Assembly (NCBI RefSeq): GCF_023515955.1
Contig: NZ_CP097322.1
Coordinates: forward strand, 1,862,001 to 1,926,000
Source: Streptomyces sp. RerS4
GTDB lineage: Bacteria > Actinomycetota > Actinomycetes > Streptomycetales > Streptomycetaceae
Direction of reading: 5' to 3'
Length of the DNA stretch: 64,000 bases
A program made the position numbers and the translations under genes. Below the pieces are notes generated by a model. It did no database searches, had not been told where the DNA came from, and saw only the letters and a program-made list of their open reading frames with translations. How positions within the stretch are numbered: the stretch's first letter is position 1; each line of letters begins with the position of its first letter. Of the stretch, positions 24,472-32,037 are shown in pieces.

Positions 24472-24930
24472 ATGATGCTGCGCACCGCCACCCGCCGGGA
24501 CCTGCCCGCCGTCCTCGCCCTGCTCGCCGACGAGGAACGGGTCGTGGACCCGGCATCGGTCGTTCCCGGCCCCCGGCACGAGCGGGCCTTCGCCGCCATC
24601 GAGGCGGACCCGCGCAACGAGATGCTGGTCCTCACGTCGGACTCCGGCGCCGACGCGGCCCTGATTCTGGGCTGCGTCCAGCTCACGTACATCCCGGGCC
24701 TGGGCCAGGAGGGCCGGGAACGGGTGCTGGTGGAGGCGGTACGCGTCCGCGCGGACCGGCGCGGCGAGGGGCTGGGGGCCCGGCTGATGGAGCTGGTGGT
24801 GGACCGGGCCCGCGCCCGTGACTGCGGCCTCGTCCAACTGACCAGCAACAAGCGTCGCACCGCCGCGCACCGCTTCTACGAGCGCCTCGGTTTCACGCGC
24901 AGCCACGAGGGCTTCAAGCTGCGCCTGTGA
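24472..24930 (+). CDS. GNAT-family N-acetyltransferase
   Basis: 152 residues. Acetyl-CoA loop VRVRADRRGEGLGARLMELV (R-x-x-G-x-G/A) and the following QLTSNKRRTAAHRFYERLGF match standard GNAT. The start MMLRTATRRDLPAVLAL gives the typical first strand and helix. ATG 24472 and 24475 are both possible. Substrate unknown. A strong hairpin separates it from the nuclease gene upstream. Confidence 0.85.
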   Translation: MMLRTATRRDLPAVLALLADEERVVDPASVVPGPRHERAFAAIEADPRNEMLVLTSDSGADAALILGCVQLTYIPGLGQEGRERVLVEAVRVRADRRGEGLGARLMELVVDRARARDCGLVQLTSNKRRTAAHRFYERLGFTRSHEGFKLRL

Positions 24931-25096
24931 GCGCGGTCGGGGAGCCGCGAGGCCGAGGTGGGGGACTTTTGGCCCTGGCGTGACCCTGGACACATCCGTG
25001 CCGAATTCGTCCGGTTCTGGTGTTGAGTGTCTGCACGCCCGATCCCTCGCTTTGTCCCGTACCGGCCCGTTCCGCTCGCCCTCCCGGGAGGACCGC

Positions 25097-25351
25097 GTGT
25101 TCCCCTCCATTTCCCTCGCCCAGGAAATCGGCCTCGTCGTCCTGTGCGCGGCCGCGCTCGTCTCGGTCGTCGGCCTCGGCCACATGCTGTGGGACAGCCG
25201 CTTCCACCACCCGGAGCCGGGCGCCTACGAGGGCATGCCGGTCATCCCGACCCAGCGCACGGCGGCGGCGCACCCGATGGAGTCGGTCGAGCTGACGGAG
25301 GCGGAACGGGAGGCCTTCGCGGGCCTGATCCGCTCGATCCCCCTGCGCTGA
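25097..25351 (+). CDS. Small membrane-anchored hypothetical protein, 84 aa
   Basis: One N-terminal membrane segment (IGLVVLCAAALVSVVGLGHML, about residues 11-31) is followed by a polar tail with PGAYEGMPVIPTQRTAAAHPMESVELTEAERE. GTG start at 25097 follows GGGAGGACC. No known domain; it looks like a small single-pass inner-membrane protein. A longer reading from 24980 lacks a ribosome site. Confidence 0.7.
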   Translation: MFPSISLAQEIGLVVLCAAALVSVVGLGHMLWDSRFHHPEPGAYEGMPVIPTQRTAAAHPMESVELTEAEREAFAGLIRSIPLR

Positions 25352-25410
25352 CGCCACCCCGGCATCCGCGCACGCACGCGAGAGCACACACGCGAAAGCG
25401 CGTACGCGAA

Positions 25411-25443
25411 CGCCCCCCAACCCGTCGTCCGGGGTGGGGGGCG
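25411..25443 (-). terminator. Hairpin terminator after dapD
   Basis: CGCCCCCCAACCC (25411-25423) pairs with GGGGTGGGGGGCG (25431-25443) with one non-canonical pair, 24 bases beyond the dapD stop. It can also terminate the convergent small gene. Confidence 0.7.
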
Positions 25444-25466
25444 TCGCGCGTACCGGCCCGTGCGGG

Positions 25467-26447
25467 TCAGTTGTGGCTGTGCAGGACCTCGTTCAGGCCG
25501 CCCCAGTTCGCCTTGTACGGGCGGGCCTCGACGGTGCCGGTGACCGAGTTGCGGCGGAAGAGGATGTTGTCGGCGCCGGACAGTTCCAGCGCCTTGACGA
25601 TCTGACCGTCCGGCAGGGTGACCCGGGTGCCCGCGGTGACGTAGAGGCCGGCCTCGACGACGCACTCGTCGCCCAGCGCGATGCCCACGCCCGCCTCGGC
25701 GCCGACGAGGGTGCGCTCGCCGATCGAGATGATCTGCTTGCCGCCGCCCGAGAGGGTGCCCATCGTGGAGGCGCCGCCGCCGATGTCGGAGCCGTCGCCG
25801 ACGACGACGCCGGCCGAGATGCGGCCCTCGACCATGGAGGTGCCGAGGGTGCCGGCGTTGAAGTTGACGAAGCCCTCGTGCATGACGGTGGTGCCCTCGG
25901 CGAGGTGCGCGCCGAGGCGGACGCGGTCGGCGTCGGCGATGCGCACGCCCTTGGGGGCGACGTAGTCGGTCATGCGCGGGAACTTGTCGATCGAGGTGAC
26001 CTGGAGGTGCAGGCCCTCGGCGCGGGCGTTCAGGCGGACGGTCTCGACCTGGTCGACGGCGACCGGGCCCAGGGAGGTCCAGGCGACGTTGGCGAGGAGG
26101 CCGAAGACGCCGTCCAGGTTCTGGCCGTGCGGCTTGACCAGGCGGTGGCTCAGCAGGTGCAGGCGCAGGTACGCGTCGTGCGCGTCGAGCGGCTTGTCGT
26201 CCAGCGAGGCGATGACGGTGCGGACGGCTACGACCTCGACGCCGCGGACCGCGTCCGAGCGGATGGCCTTGGCGGCGCCGGCGCCGAGGAGCTCCACGGC
26301 CCGCTCGGCCGTGAGGCGCTCGGTGCCGGCCGGGCCGGGCTCGGAGACCAGCTCGGGGGCGGGGAACCAGGTGTCGAGGACGGTGCCGTCGGGGGTGATG
26401 GTGGCAAGTCCGGCGGCGACGGCGCCGGTGGTACGCGTAGCAGTCAT
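25467..26447 (-). CDS. dapD: Tetrahydrodipicolinate N-succinyltransferase
   Basis: 326 residues of the actinobacterial DapD type. It converts 2,3,4,5-tetrahydropyridine-2,6-dicarboxylate and succinyl-CoA to N-succinyl-2-amino-6-ketopimelate, the branch step of the succinylase route to meso-diaminopimelate and lysine. Residues about 170-290 form the left-handed beta-helix of hexapeptide repeats ([42 protein letters not shown]). The N-terminal half is the longer domain specific to this subgroup. It starts 9 bases after the MFS gene stop on the same strand, so it may be read through from that gene as well as from its own promoter. Confidence 0.93.
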   Translation of the reverse strand: MTATRTTGAVAAGLATITPDGTVLDTWFPAPELVSEPGPAGTERLTAERAVELLGAGAAKAIRSDAVRGVEVVAVRTVIASLDDKPLDAHDAYLRLHLLSHRLVKPHGQNLDGVFGLLANVAWTSLGPVAVDQVETVRLNARAEGLHLQVTSIDKFPRMTDYVAPKGVRIADADRVRLGAHLAEGTTVMHEGFVNFNAGTLGTSMVEGRISAGVVVGDGSDIGGGASTMGTLSGGGKQIISIGERTLVGAEAGVGIALGDECVVEAGLYVTAGTRVTLPDGQIVKALELSGADNILFRRNSVTGTVEARPYKANWGGLNEVLHSHN

Positions 26448-26456
26448 GCCCGAAAC

Positions 26457-27722
26457 CTAACCGGCGACGGCCCGTGGTCGCGAACCGGTCTCATGTGCCG
26501 GTCCCGCCGGCTTTCGCTCCGCCGTACGGGACTCCCGCCGCGACAGGGCCAGGACGACGCCCCCCGCGCCCGCCGCGAGCAGCGCGCACAACGGCCACAG
26601 CAGGCCCGGCGCGGCCGCGTACAGCGCTCCGCCCAGGGGCGGGCCGAGGACGACCCCGCTGACGGAGACCCCGGCATAGAGGCTCTGGAAGCGCCCGACG
26701 GCGTGCTCGGGGGCCTGGTCCGCCACGTAGGCGGTGGCGGTGGTCTTGTACAGGATCTCGCCGAGACTCAGGAGCACCATCATCGCGACGGCGGTGGCGA
26801 CCCCCGCACCCGCGATCAGCGCCGCGTACCCGGCTCCGACCAGCACCAGCCCGCTCCCGATCACCGCCAGCGGGGGCCTGGCGCGCAGGGCGACGGCGGC
26901 GGGCAGCTCCAGCAGCAGGATCACGGCGCCGTTGAGGGCGATGACCAGGCCGAAGGCGCGTACGTCGAGCCCGTGGTCGGCGAGGAAGACCGGGAAGACG
27001 GAGTACTGCTGGCGGTAGACCACGTCCACGACGAGGATCGCGGCGAGCAGCACCGGTACGGCGGGCCGCGCGCGCAGCGCCGCGAGGAGCCCGCCGCCCC
27101 CACCTGGTTCCTCGTCCCCGCCGGCGGCCCGGCGGGCGGCGCCGCGGGCGGGGACGACGCGGGCGGTCCAGAAGGCGAAGAAGAGGGTGCCGACCCCGTC
27201 GGCGACGAAGAGCCAGTCGTACGAGAGCCCGGCGGCGACCAGCGCCCCGAGCGGCGGCCCGAGGGTGAAGCCACCGTTGGACACGCACCGCACGACGGCG
27301 AAGGCCTGCCGGCGCGCGCCCTCGGGGACGGTGACCGCCACCAGCGCGGAGTTCGCGGCGCGCACCACCCCGGACGCGTACTGGGCCAGCGGCAGGGCCG
27401 CGTAGAGCAGCGGCGTCGGCAGCAGCGGGAAGCTCGTCAGGGTCAGTCCGCCGAGCGCCGAGGCGGCGAGCAGGACGCGGCGGTGGCCGAACCGGTCCCC
27501 GTACCAGCCGCCCGTGAAGTTGCCCGCGACCAGGCCGATGCCGCCGATGCCGGTGACCACGCCCGCCTGCGCGGCGCCGAGGCCGCGCGGGCCGGTCAGG
27601 TAGAGGAAGACGAAGACGAAGGTGAAGCTGACGACGGCGTTGACGAAAACCCCCGCGGCCAGCAGCCACACGACCCTCGGTATGTCCTTGAACCCCTGCA
27701 TGTCCTTGAACCCTTGCCGCAC
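26457..27722 (-). CDS. MFS efflux transporter
   Basis: About 421 residues with twelve predicted membrane helices. MFS-type features include GGWYGDRFGHRRVLL (the loop 2-3 motif GxxxDRFGRR) and DHA-family features. Putative multidrug/proton antiporter. The start is uncertain: GTG 27722 (preferred, GGGGGA at a good distance) or ATG 27701. An 18-base duplication makes the N-terminus read RQGFKDMQGFKD, so both start sites lie on copies of the same sequence. It is divergent from the HxlR-peroxiredoxin fusion across two palindromes, which makes it the probable target of that regulator. dapD follows after 9 bases. Confidence 0.85.
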   Translation of the reverse strand: MRQGFKDMQGFKDIPRVVWLLAAGVFVNAVVSFTFVFVFLYLTGPRGLGAAQAGVVTGIGGIGLVAGNFTGGWYGDRFGHRRVLLAASALGGLTLTSFPLLPTPLLYAALPLAQYASGVVRAANSALVAVTVPEGARRQAFAVVRCVSNGGFTLGPPLGALVAAGLSYDWLFVADGVGTLFFAFWTARVVPARGAARRAAGGDEEPGGGGGLLAALRARPAVPVLLAAILVVDVVYRQQYSVFPVFLADHGLDVRAFGLVIALNGAVILLLELPAAVALRARPPLAVIGSGLVLVGAGYAALIAGAGVATAVAMMVLLSLGEILYKTTATAYVADQAPEHAVGRFQSLYAGVSVSGVVLGPPLGGALYAAAPGLLWPLCALLAAGAGGVVLALSRRESRTAERKPAGPAHETGSRPRAVAG

Positions 27723-27751
27723 ACCCGTGTCCCCCGCGTCCTTCGCAGTGA

Positions 27752-27766
27752 GTTCCCTTTGGGAAC
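27752..27766. promoter_or_regulatory. Palindrome 1 between MFS and HxlR-peroxiredoxin genes
   Basis: GTTCCC-TTT-GGGAAC, a perfect 6-bp inverted repeat with a 3-base centre, 30 bases upstream of the MFS GTG and 48 upstream of the regulator ATG. Candidate operator for the HxlR domain. Confidence 0.6.
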
Positions 27767-27772
27767 GGACTA

Positions 27773-27785
27773 TGTCAGCATGACA
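27773..27785. promoter_or_regulatory. Palindrome 2 between MFS and HxlR-peroxiredoxin genes
   Basis: TGTCA-GCA-TGACA, a perfect 5-bp inverted repeat whose centre is 20 bases from that of palindrome 1, two helical turns on the same DNA face. It lies just upstream of the regulator ribosome site AAAGGAG (27802-27808). Confidence 0.55.
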
Positions 27786-27813
27786 GCCTGGGGTCAACGG
27801 ACAAAGGAGTGCC

Positions 27814-28689
27814 ATGGCCCAGCGCAACCGACTCGGCGAGGCGGACTGCTCCATCGCCCAGGCCCTCGACGTCGTGGGCGACTGGTGGACGCTGCTGATC
27901 GTGCGCGACACCGCGCGCGGCCTGTCCCGCTTCGACGAGCTCCAGCGCGAACTCGGCGTGTCCCGCAAGGTGCTCGCCGAGCGGCTGAAACTGCTGGTCG
28001 AGGCCGGGGTGCTGACGCGCGAGCCGTACCAGGAGCGTCCGGTGCGGCACGCCTACCGGCTGACCCCGCGCGGGCGGGGGCTGCTGCCGGTCCTGGTGGC
28101 CCTCCAGGACTGGGGTGACACCTGGGTCCTGGGAGACGGAGAGATGACGGCGACGACGGACGAGTCCTCGAAGGAGGCGGTACGGGTCCACGCGCTGCGC
28201 GGCGCCCGACTGCCCGAGCTGCTCCTGCCGGACCGTTTCGGCGAACTGCGCGACCCGGTGGCGGACACGCCGTTCACCGTCCTGTACTGCTTCCCGGGCG
28301 CGTACGCACGGGCAGCGTCCTACCCGCCCGGCTGGGCGGAGATCCCCGGCGCGCGGGGCTGTACGTTCGAGTCGTGCACCTACCGCGACCAGCTCGCGGA
28401 GTTCACCGCGGCCGGCGCCACCGTGCACGGGATCTCCACCCAGCGCCCGGACGAGCAGCGGGAGTTCGCGGAGAAGGAGGGGCTGCGCTTCCCGTTGCTG
28501 TCGGACGCGGGACTGGACCTGGTGACGGCGCTGCGGCTGCCGACGTTCCGCGCGGCCGGGGTGAGCCGGCTCAAGCGGTTGACGCTGGTCGTGGACCGGG
28601 AGCGGACGGTGCGCGAGGTGCTCTACCCGATCCGGGACGTCGAGGCGAGCGTGACGGCGGCCCTGGCGGCGGTGCGGGCCGCGCACTGA
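27814..28689 (+). CDS. HxlR-type repressor fused to a BCP/PrxQ-like peroxiredoxin
   Basis: 291 residues. Residues 1-108 are an HxlR winged helix (CSIAQALDVVGDWWTLLIVRD, SRKVLAERLKLL, RPVRHAYRLTPRG) with the family's N-terminal cysteine, Cys12. Residues 122-291 are a thioredoxin-fold redoxin: VLYCFPGAY, IPGARGCTFESCTYRD with Cys183 and Cys188 in the exact C-T-x-x-x-C arrangement of BCP-type peroxiredoxins, and HGISTQRPDEQREFAEKEGLRFPLLSD. ATG follows AAAGGAG. The design suggests a regulator that reads peroxide or thiol stress through its own peroxidase domain and controls the divergent MFS pump; this is inference. HxlR members YodB and HypR are known thiol sensors. Confidence 0.88.
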   Translation: MAQRNRLGEADCSIAQALDVVGDWWTLLIVRDTARGLSRFDELQRELGVSRKVLAERLKLLVEAGVLTREPYQERPVRHAYRLTPRGRGLLPVLVALQDWGDTWVLGDGEMTATTDESSKEAVRVHALRGARLPELLLPDRFGELRDPVADTPFTVLYCFPGAYARAASYPPGWAEIPGARGCTFESCTYRDQLAEFTAAGATVHGISTQRPDEQREFAEKEGLRFPLLSDAGLDLVTALRLPTFRAAGVSRLKRLTLVVDRERTVREVLYPIRDVEASVTAALAAVRAAH

Positions 28690-28691
28690 GC

Positions 28692-28722
28692 CCGGTCGGG
28701 CCGGCCCGTCAGGCCCGACCGG
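28692..28722. terminator. Bidirectional hairpin
   Basis: CCGGTCGGGCC (28692-28702) and GGCCCGACCGG (28712-28722), perfect 11-bp stem with a 9-base loop, between the convergent HxlR-peroxiredoxin and TetR genes. Confidence 0.75.
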
Positions 28723-28728
28723 CCCCGG

Positions 28729-29265
28729 TCAGGCGTTCGCGAGCACCCGCCCCAGGACCTCCCGCGCGTACGCCTCCTCGTACGGGGCGTCCGTGAGCAG
28801 CACCTGAAGGCTGATCCCGTCCATCACGGCCACCAGCGCCCGCGCCGTCACAGGGTCGGCGTACGGCTCCAGGAGCTTCGCCACCGCCTCGTGCCACCGG
28901 GCCGCGACCGGCCGCAGCGCGGGCCGTCGCAGGGCGGCGAGGTAGAGCTCGTACTCCAGCTCGGCCCGGCCCCGGTCCGCCGTCAGCATCTCCCGCAGCA
29001 GCCGCGCGAGGGCGCCGGCGAGGTCTTCTCCGGCGTGGAGCACGAGCGGCGGGGCGTAGGCCTCGCTCGCCTGGTTCAGGGCGGCGACGAGGAGTTCGTC
29101 GAGGGTCGTGAAGTGGTAGGTGGTCGAGCCCAGCGGCACGTCCGCCTCCGCCGCCACGCTGCGGTGGCTCAGCCCGGCGATGCCCCGCGCGGCGACCACG
29201 CGCATCGCCGCGTCGATGATCCGCTGCCGGCGGTCGGGGTCGTAGCGGCGCGCGCCGGGGGCCAT
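28729..29265 (-). CDS. TetR-family regulator linked to an SMR pump
   Basis: 178 residues. N-terminal TetR helix-turn-helix: RQRIIDAAMRVVAARGIAGLSHRSVAAEADVPLGSTTYHF (about 13-52). The C-terminal ligand domain is all helical (LLREMLTADRGRAELEYELYLAAL). Its ATG overlaps the SMR stop codon by one base (TGATG), so the two are translationally coupled in an SMR-tetR operon. It probably autorepresses by binding the palindrome over the SMR start. Confidence 0.88.
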   Translation of the reverse strand: MAPGARRYDPDRRQRIIDAAMRVVAARGIAGLSHRSVAAEADVPLGSTTYHFTTLDELLVAALNQASEAYAPPLVLHAGEDLAGALARLLREMLTADRGRAELEYELYLAALRRPALRPVAARWHEAVAKLLEPYADPVTARALVAVMDGISLQVLLTDAPYEEAYAREVLGRVLANA

Positions 29266-29588
29266 CAGTGGGTCGCCCCGCCCAGGTTGAGCAGGACCAC
29301 ACCGGCGATGACCAGCGCGATTCCGGCGATCTTCGCGGCGGTGGCGGCCTCGCCCAGGAAGACCATGCCGATCGCGGCGATGGCCGCGGTCCCGACGCCG
29401 GCCCAGATCGCGTATGCCGTGCCCACCGACATCGACTTCAGCGTCTGGGCGAGCAGCGTGAAGGCGATGGCGTAGCCGAGCAGCGTCCCCAGCGAGGGCC
29501 ACAGCCTGGTGAAGCCGTCGCTGTACTTCATGGCGGTGGTTCCGGCGACCTCGGCGGCGATGGCCGCGGCAAGCAGTACGTAGGGCAT
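29265..29588 (-). CDS. Small multidrug resistance (SMR/EmrE-type) transporter
   Basis: 107 residues with four transmembrane helices. Essential Glu13 lies in helix 1 (AAEVAGTTAMK, equivalent to EmrE Glu14). The family stretches AYAIWAGVGTAAIAAIG and LVIAGVVLLNLGG are present. It functions as a dimer exchanging protons for cationic drugs or guanidinium. The start ATG at 29588 (MPYVLL) lies inside the left arm of a 42-bp palindrome. An upstream GTG/ATG at 29606 would extend through the palindrome and is less likely. Confidence 0.9.
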   Translation of the reverse strand: MPYVLLAAAIAAEVAGTTAMKYSDGFTRLWPSLGTLLGYAIAFTLLAQTLKSMSVGTAYAIWAGVGTAAIAAIGMVFLGEAATAAKIAGIALVIAGVVLLNLGGATH

Positions 29589-29625
29589 GCGTACAACTGT
29601 ACACATGCCCTACGTACACCTGTAC
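29576..29625. promoter_or_regulatory. 42-bp near-perfect palindrome with nested TetR-type sites
   Basis: Outer 14-base arms at 29576-29589 and 29604-29617 (GTACGTAGGGCATG and its exact complement) flank a 14-base centre. The centre itself contains GTACA-AC-TGTAC (29591-29602). A second copy, GTACA-CC-TGTAC, follows at 29614-29625, 23 bases away. The left arm includes the SMR start codon and the right arm is its mirror image on the other strand. The GTACAnnTGTAC pair is the probable operator for the TetR protein. Confidence 0.75.
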
Positions 29626-29780
29626 GCATCGAGCCGCCCGCACGACGCCGCCCTTCCGGATCCCGGCCGTGTGCGGCGCCCGGACGTGCGGGGTCGCCGC
29701 CTCGGTCGGAGCGCCCGCGCTCGGGGCCCGCGTACGTCCTGCGGCTCGGGCTGGGTCCGCCGGCCTCGGGAAGGCCGCCG

Positions 29781-31187
29781 TCAGCGCAGGGTGAACCAGG
29801 CGGAGCGGGACTTCTTCCACTCCGGGTGCGCCAGGTCCTTGGCCTCGACGCCGTCGCCGTACAGGTCCGAGGCCCCGTTGTCGGTGATGAGCTGGACCCG
29901 GGCGCCACGCCCGCGCAGGTCGGGCACGGCCACGATGGACTCCCAGGCTCCGGGGTCGGTGGTCGGCAGGTCGGCGCGCTTGCGCGGCGCGTGACCGGGG
30001 ACGCCGTCCCACTGGTAGAGGGCATAGGGGTCGGAGTCGTCGTCGGCGGCGCAGGAACCGGCCAGGATCAGGTAATGGTTCCGGGCGTTCTTCTTGATGT
30101 CGCGGACCGCGAGCCCGCCGAGGTCCATCTCGATCGGCTCGCCGAAGACGGGCTCCTCGCCGGCCGCGAGCACCTCGTCGAGGTTGGTGACGGGGACGAG
30201 CAGCGCCTTGCCGCCGGGCACGGCCGGCGCGAGCGGGGCGCGGAAGCCGACGTAGGCGGTGGTGGTGGAGCCGGGCGCGAACTCCAAACCCTCCACGTCG
30301 AACCCGTCGACGCGCCGGGGCACCTGGCCGGCGGCGGTGCCCGCGGCGAAGCCGTAGCGGTCGCCGTGCGCGGTGTCCCAGGCGATGAGGTCCTCGCGCA
30401 GACCCTGGTGGGCGGCGCCGAAGGTGATCTCCGTGGCGGCACCCGAGCCGGTCACACGGGTGGTGAGGACGGTGTCGCGATCCGCCTTGTACGTGCCGTC
30501 CTTGTCGTTGCCGAGCGAGCCCGTCCAGTAGATGGTGTCGCCGACGCGGGTGGCGGCCTCGATGTCGGCTTCCTTCCCGCTGCCGAGCGCGGGGCCGAGG
30601 TCCCAGGTCCTGACGGGTCCGCCCGAGCGGGAACGGTCGTACAGGCGCAGCACGTGGGACTCGTCGTCGGCCACCAGCGCGTGGCCGCCGCCGACGTCGA
30701 CCGCCGCCGAGGCGTCGGAGGAGCCGGTCAGGTAGCGGGTGCCGAGGGAGTCGGCGACGCGCGCCGAGGCGGCGTAGGACAGGGTGGTCGTGGCGGTCTC
30801 GCCGCCGCGTCCGGTGACCTCGACGGTCAGGTCGGTGTAGCCGCGCCCGCGCGCCCGTACCGACAGCTCGCGGTCGCCGTCGGGCGTGCGCGTCTGCCGT
30901 ACGTCGGCCACGTCCGCCACGGCCGGGTCGCTGGAGGCGACGACCCGCAGGCGCAGGAAGCCGTCCGGGACGCCGGCCTGCGTCACGTCCGCGGTGACGG
31001 TCGGGTCGTCGACGGCGCCGACCGCGCCGCCGAGCCGGACGGCGGACAGGGTGATCGTCGGGGTGGCGTAGCCACTCCCGTCGTCTGCGGGGGCGTCGTC
31101 TGCGGGGGCGGCGCGTGCGGGGGCGGTCAGCCCCACGACGAGCAGGGCCGCGAACAGGGCCGCGAACGCAGGGAGGGCCCCCGGCAC
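29781..31187 (-). CDS. Secreted protein, beta-propeller type (DUF3616-like)
   Basis: About 468 residues from GTG 31187. Signal peptide ALPAFAALFAALLVVGLTAPARA, then an Ig-like N-terminal part (45-160, VTADVTQAGVPDGFLRLRVVAS) and a propeller-like part (170-468) with SDASAAVDVGGGHALVADDE, KEADIEAATRVGDTIYWTGSLG and DVEGLEFAPGS, which I assign to the DUF3616-like group with moderate confidence. Function unknown. The start is not settled: GTG 31256 adds 23 basic residues but overlaps the SufT-like gene, while GTG 31187 lies within a terminator stem. It is downstream of the suf operon on the same strand. Confidence 0.7.
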   Translation of the reverse strand: MPGALPAFAALFAALLVVGLTAPARAAPADDAPADDGSGYATPTITLSAVRLGGAVGAVDDPTVTADVTQAGVPDGFLRLRVVASSDPAVADVADVRQTRTPDGDRELSVRARGRGYTDLTVEVTGRGGETATTTLSYAASARVADSLGTRYLTGSSDASAAVDVGGGHALVADDESHVLRLYDRSRSGGPVRTWDLGPALGSGKEADIEAATRVGDTIYWTGSLGNDKDGTYKADRDTVLTTRVTGSGAATEITFGAAHQGLREDLIAWDTAHGDRYGFAAGTAAGQVPRRVDGFDVEGLEFAPGSTTTAYVGFRAPLAPAVPGGKALLVPVTNLDEVLAAGEEPVFGEPIEMDLGGLAVRDIKKNARNHYLILAGSCAADDDSDPYALYQWDGVPGHAPRKRADLPTTDPGAWESIVAVPDLRGRGARVQLITDNGASDLYGDGVEAKDLAHPEWKKSRSAWFTLR

Positions 31188-31206
31188 GACCGTGCCGGGG
31201 GCCCTC
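31173..31206 (-). terminator. Strong hairpin ending the suf operon
   Basis: GAGGGCCCCCGGCACG (31173-31188) and CGTGCCGGGGGCCCTC (31191-31206), a perfect 16-bp stem, 16 bases after the stop of the last suf gene. It also covers the likely start of the downstream secreted-protein gene. Confidence 0.85.
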
Positions 31207-31221
31207 TCCTTGACGTTTCCG

Positions 31222-31566
31222 TCAGACGTTGAAGCCGAGCGCGCGCAGCTGCTCACGGCCGTCGTCCGTGATCTTGTCCGGGCCCCACGGCGGCATCCAG
31301 ACCCAGTTGATCCGAAGCTCGTTGACGATGCCCTCCGTCGCCGACTTCGCCTGGTCCTCGATGACGTCCGTCAGCGGGCAGGCCGCCGACGTCAGGGTCA
31401 TGTCGAGGGTGGCGATGTTCGCGTCGTCGATGTGGATGCCGTAGATCAGGCCCAGGTTCACGACGTCGATGCCCAGCTCGGGGTCGACCACGTCGTAGAG
31501 GGCCTCGCGGACCTCTTCCTCGGTGGCCGGCTTGATCGACGCCTCGGGCGTCGCGTTCTCGGTCAT
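31222..31566 (-). CDS. sufT: SufT/MIP18-family Fe-S assembly factor
   Basis: 114 residues, one DUF59/MIP18 domain. DVVDPELGIDVVNLGLIYGI (about 26-45) is the family core, and SAACPLTDVIEDQ holds the conserved reactive cysteine. These proteins help mature Fe-S proteins in the cytoplasm. ATG overlaps the sufU stop (ATGA, 31563-31566), so it is the last gene of the suf operon. A terminator follows. Confidence 0.9.
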   Translation of the reverse strand: MTENATPEASIKPATEEEVREALYDVVDPELGIDVVNLGLIYGIHIDDANIATLDMTLTSAACPLTDVIEDQAKSATEGIVNELRINWVWMPPWGPDKITDDGREQLRALGFNV

Positions 31567-32024
31567 GCCGTCTTCCTCTCCGCGTCGCCCAGTGCCTGGG
31601 CGGTCGCGTCCTTCCACGCCATCCAACTCAGCAGAGCACACTTCACGCGCGCCGGATACTTGGAGACACCGGCGAACGCGACCGCGTCCTCCAGCACCTC
31701 CTCCATGGCCTCATCGGGCTCTATCTTGCCCTTGGACTGCATCAGCTCCAGGAAGACCGCCTGGATCCTGCGCGCCTCGGCCAGCTCCTTGCCGACGAGC
31801 AGCTCGTTCAGCACGGAGGCGCTGGCCTGGCTGATGGAGCAGCCCTGGCCCTCGTAGGAGACGTCGGTGAGCGTCTCCCCGTCGTACTTCACGCGCAGCG
31901 TGATCTCGTCGCCGCACGTCGGATTGACGTGGTGCACCTCGGCGTCACCCTCGCGCAGGCCACGCCCGTGCGGGTGCTTGTAGTGGTCCAGGATCAGCTC
32001 CTGGTACATCGAATCCAGCTTCAC
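31563..32024 (-). CDS. sufU: SufU zinc-dependent sulfur-transfer protein
   Basis: 153 residues. Ligand set of SufU-type IscU homologues: Cys37 and Asp39 (NPTCGDEI), Cys62 (EGQGCSISQASAS) and Cys129 (VKCALLSW), plus the 18-residue insertion typical of SufU rather than IscU. It takes persulfide from SufS and passes it to the SufBCD scaffold. It follows sufS by 13 bases and overlaps the sufT start. Confidence 0.92.
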   Translation of the reverse strand: MKLDSMYQELILDHYKHPHGRGLREGDAEVHHVNPTCGDEITLRVKYDGETLTDVSYEGQGCSISQASASVLNELLVGKELAEARRIQAVFLELMQSKGKIEPDEAMEEVLEDAVAFAGVSKYPARVKCALLSWMAWKDATAQALGDAERKTA

Positions 32025-32037
32025 AGCGTCCCCGTCG

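Noticed and set aside
25434-28118. A long open plus-strand frame of about 890 codons
   Set aside because: It is antisense to dapD and the MFS gene and has low-complexity Arg/Gly/Asp-rich composition with no domain.
29605-29994. Plus-strand frame starting MPYVHLYAS, mirroring the SMR start
   Set aside because: The similarity comes only from the 42-bp palindrome; beyond it the frame is Arg/Gly-rich noise and runs antisense into the secreted-protein gene.
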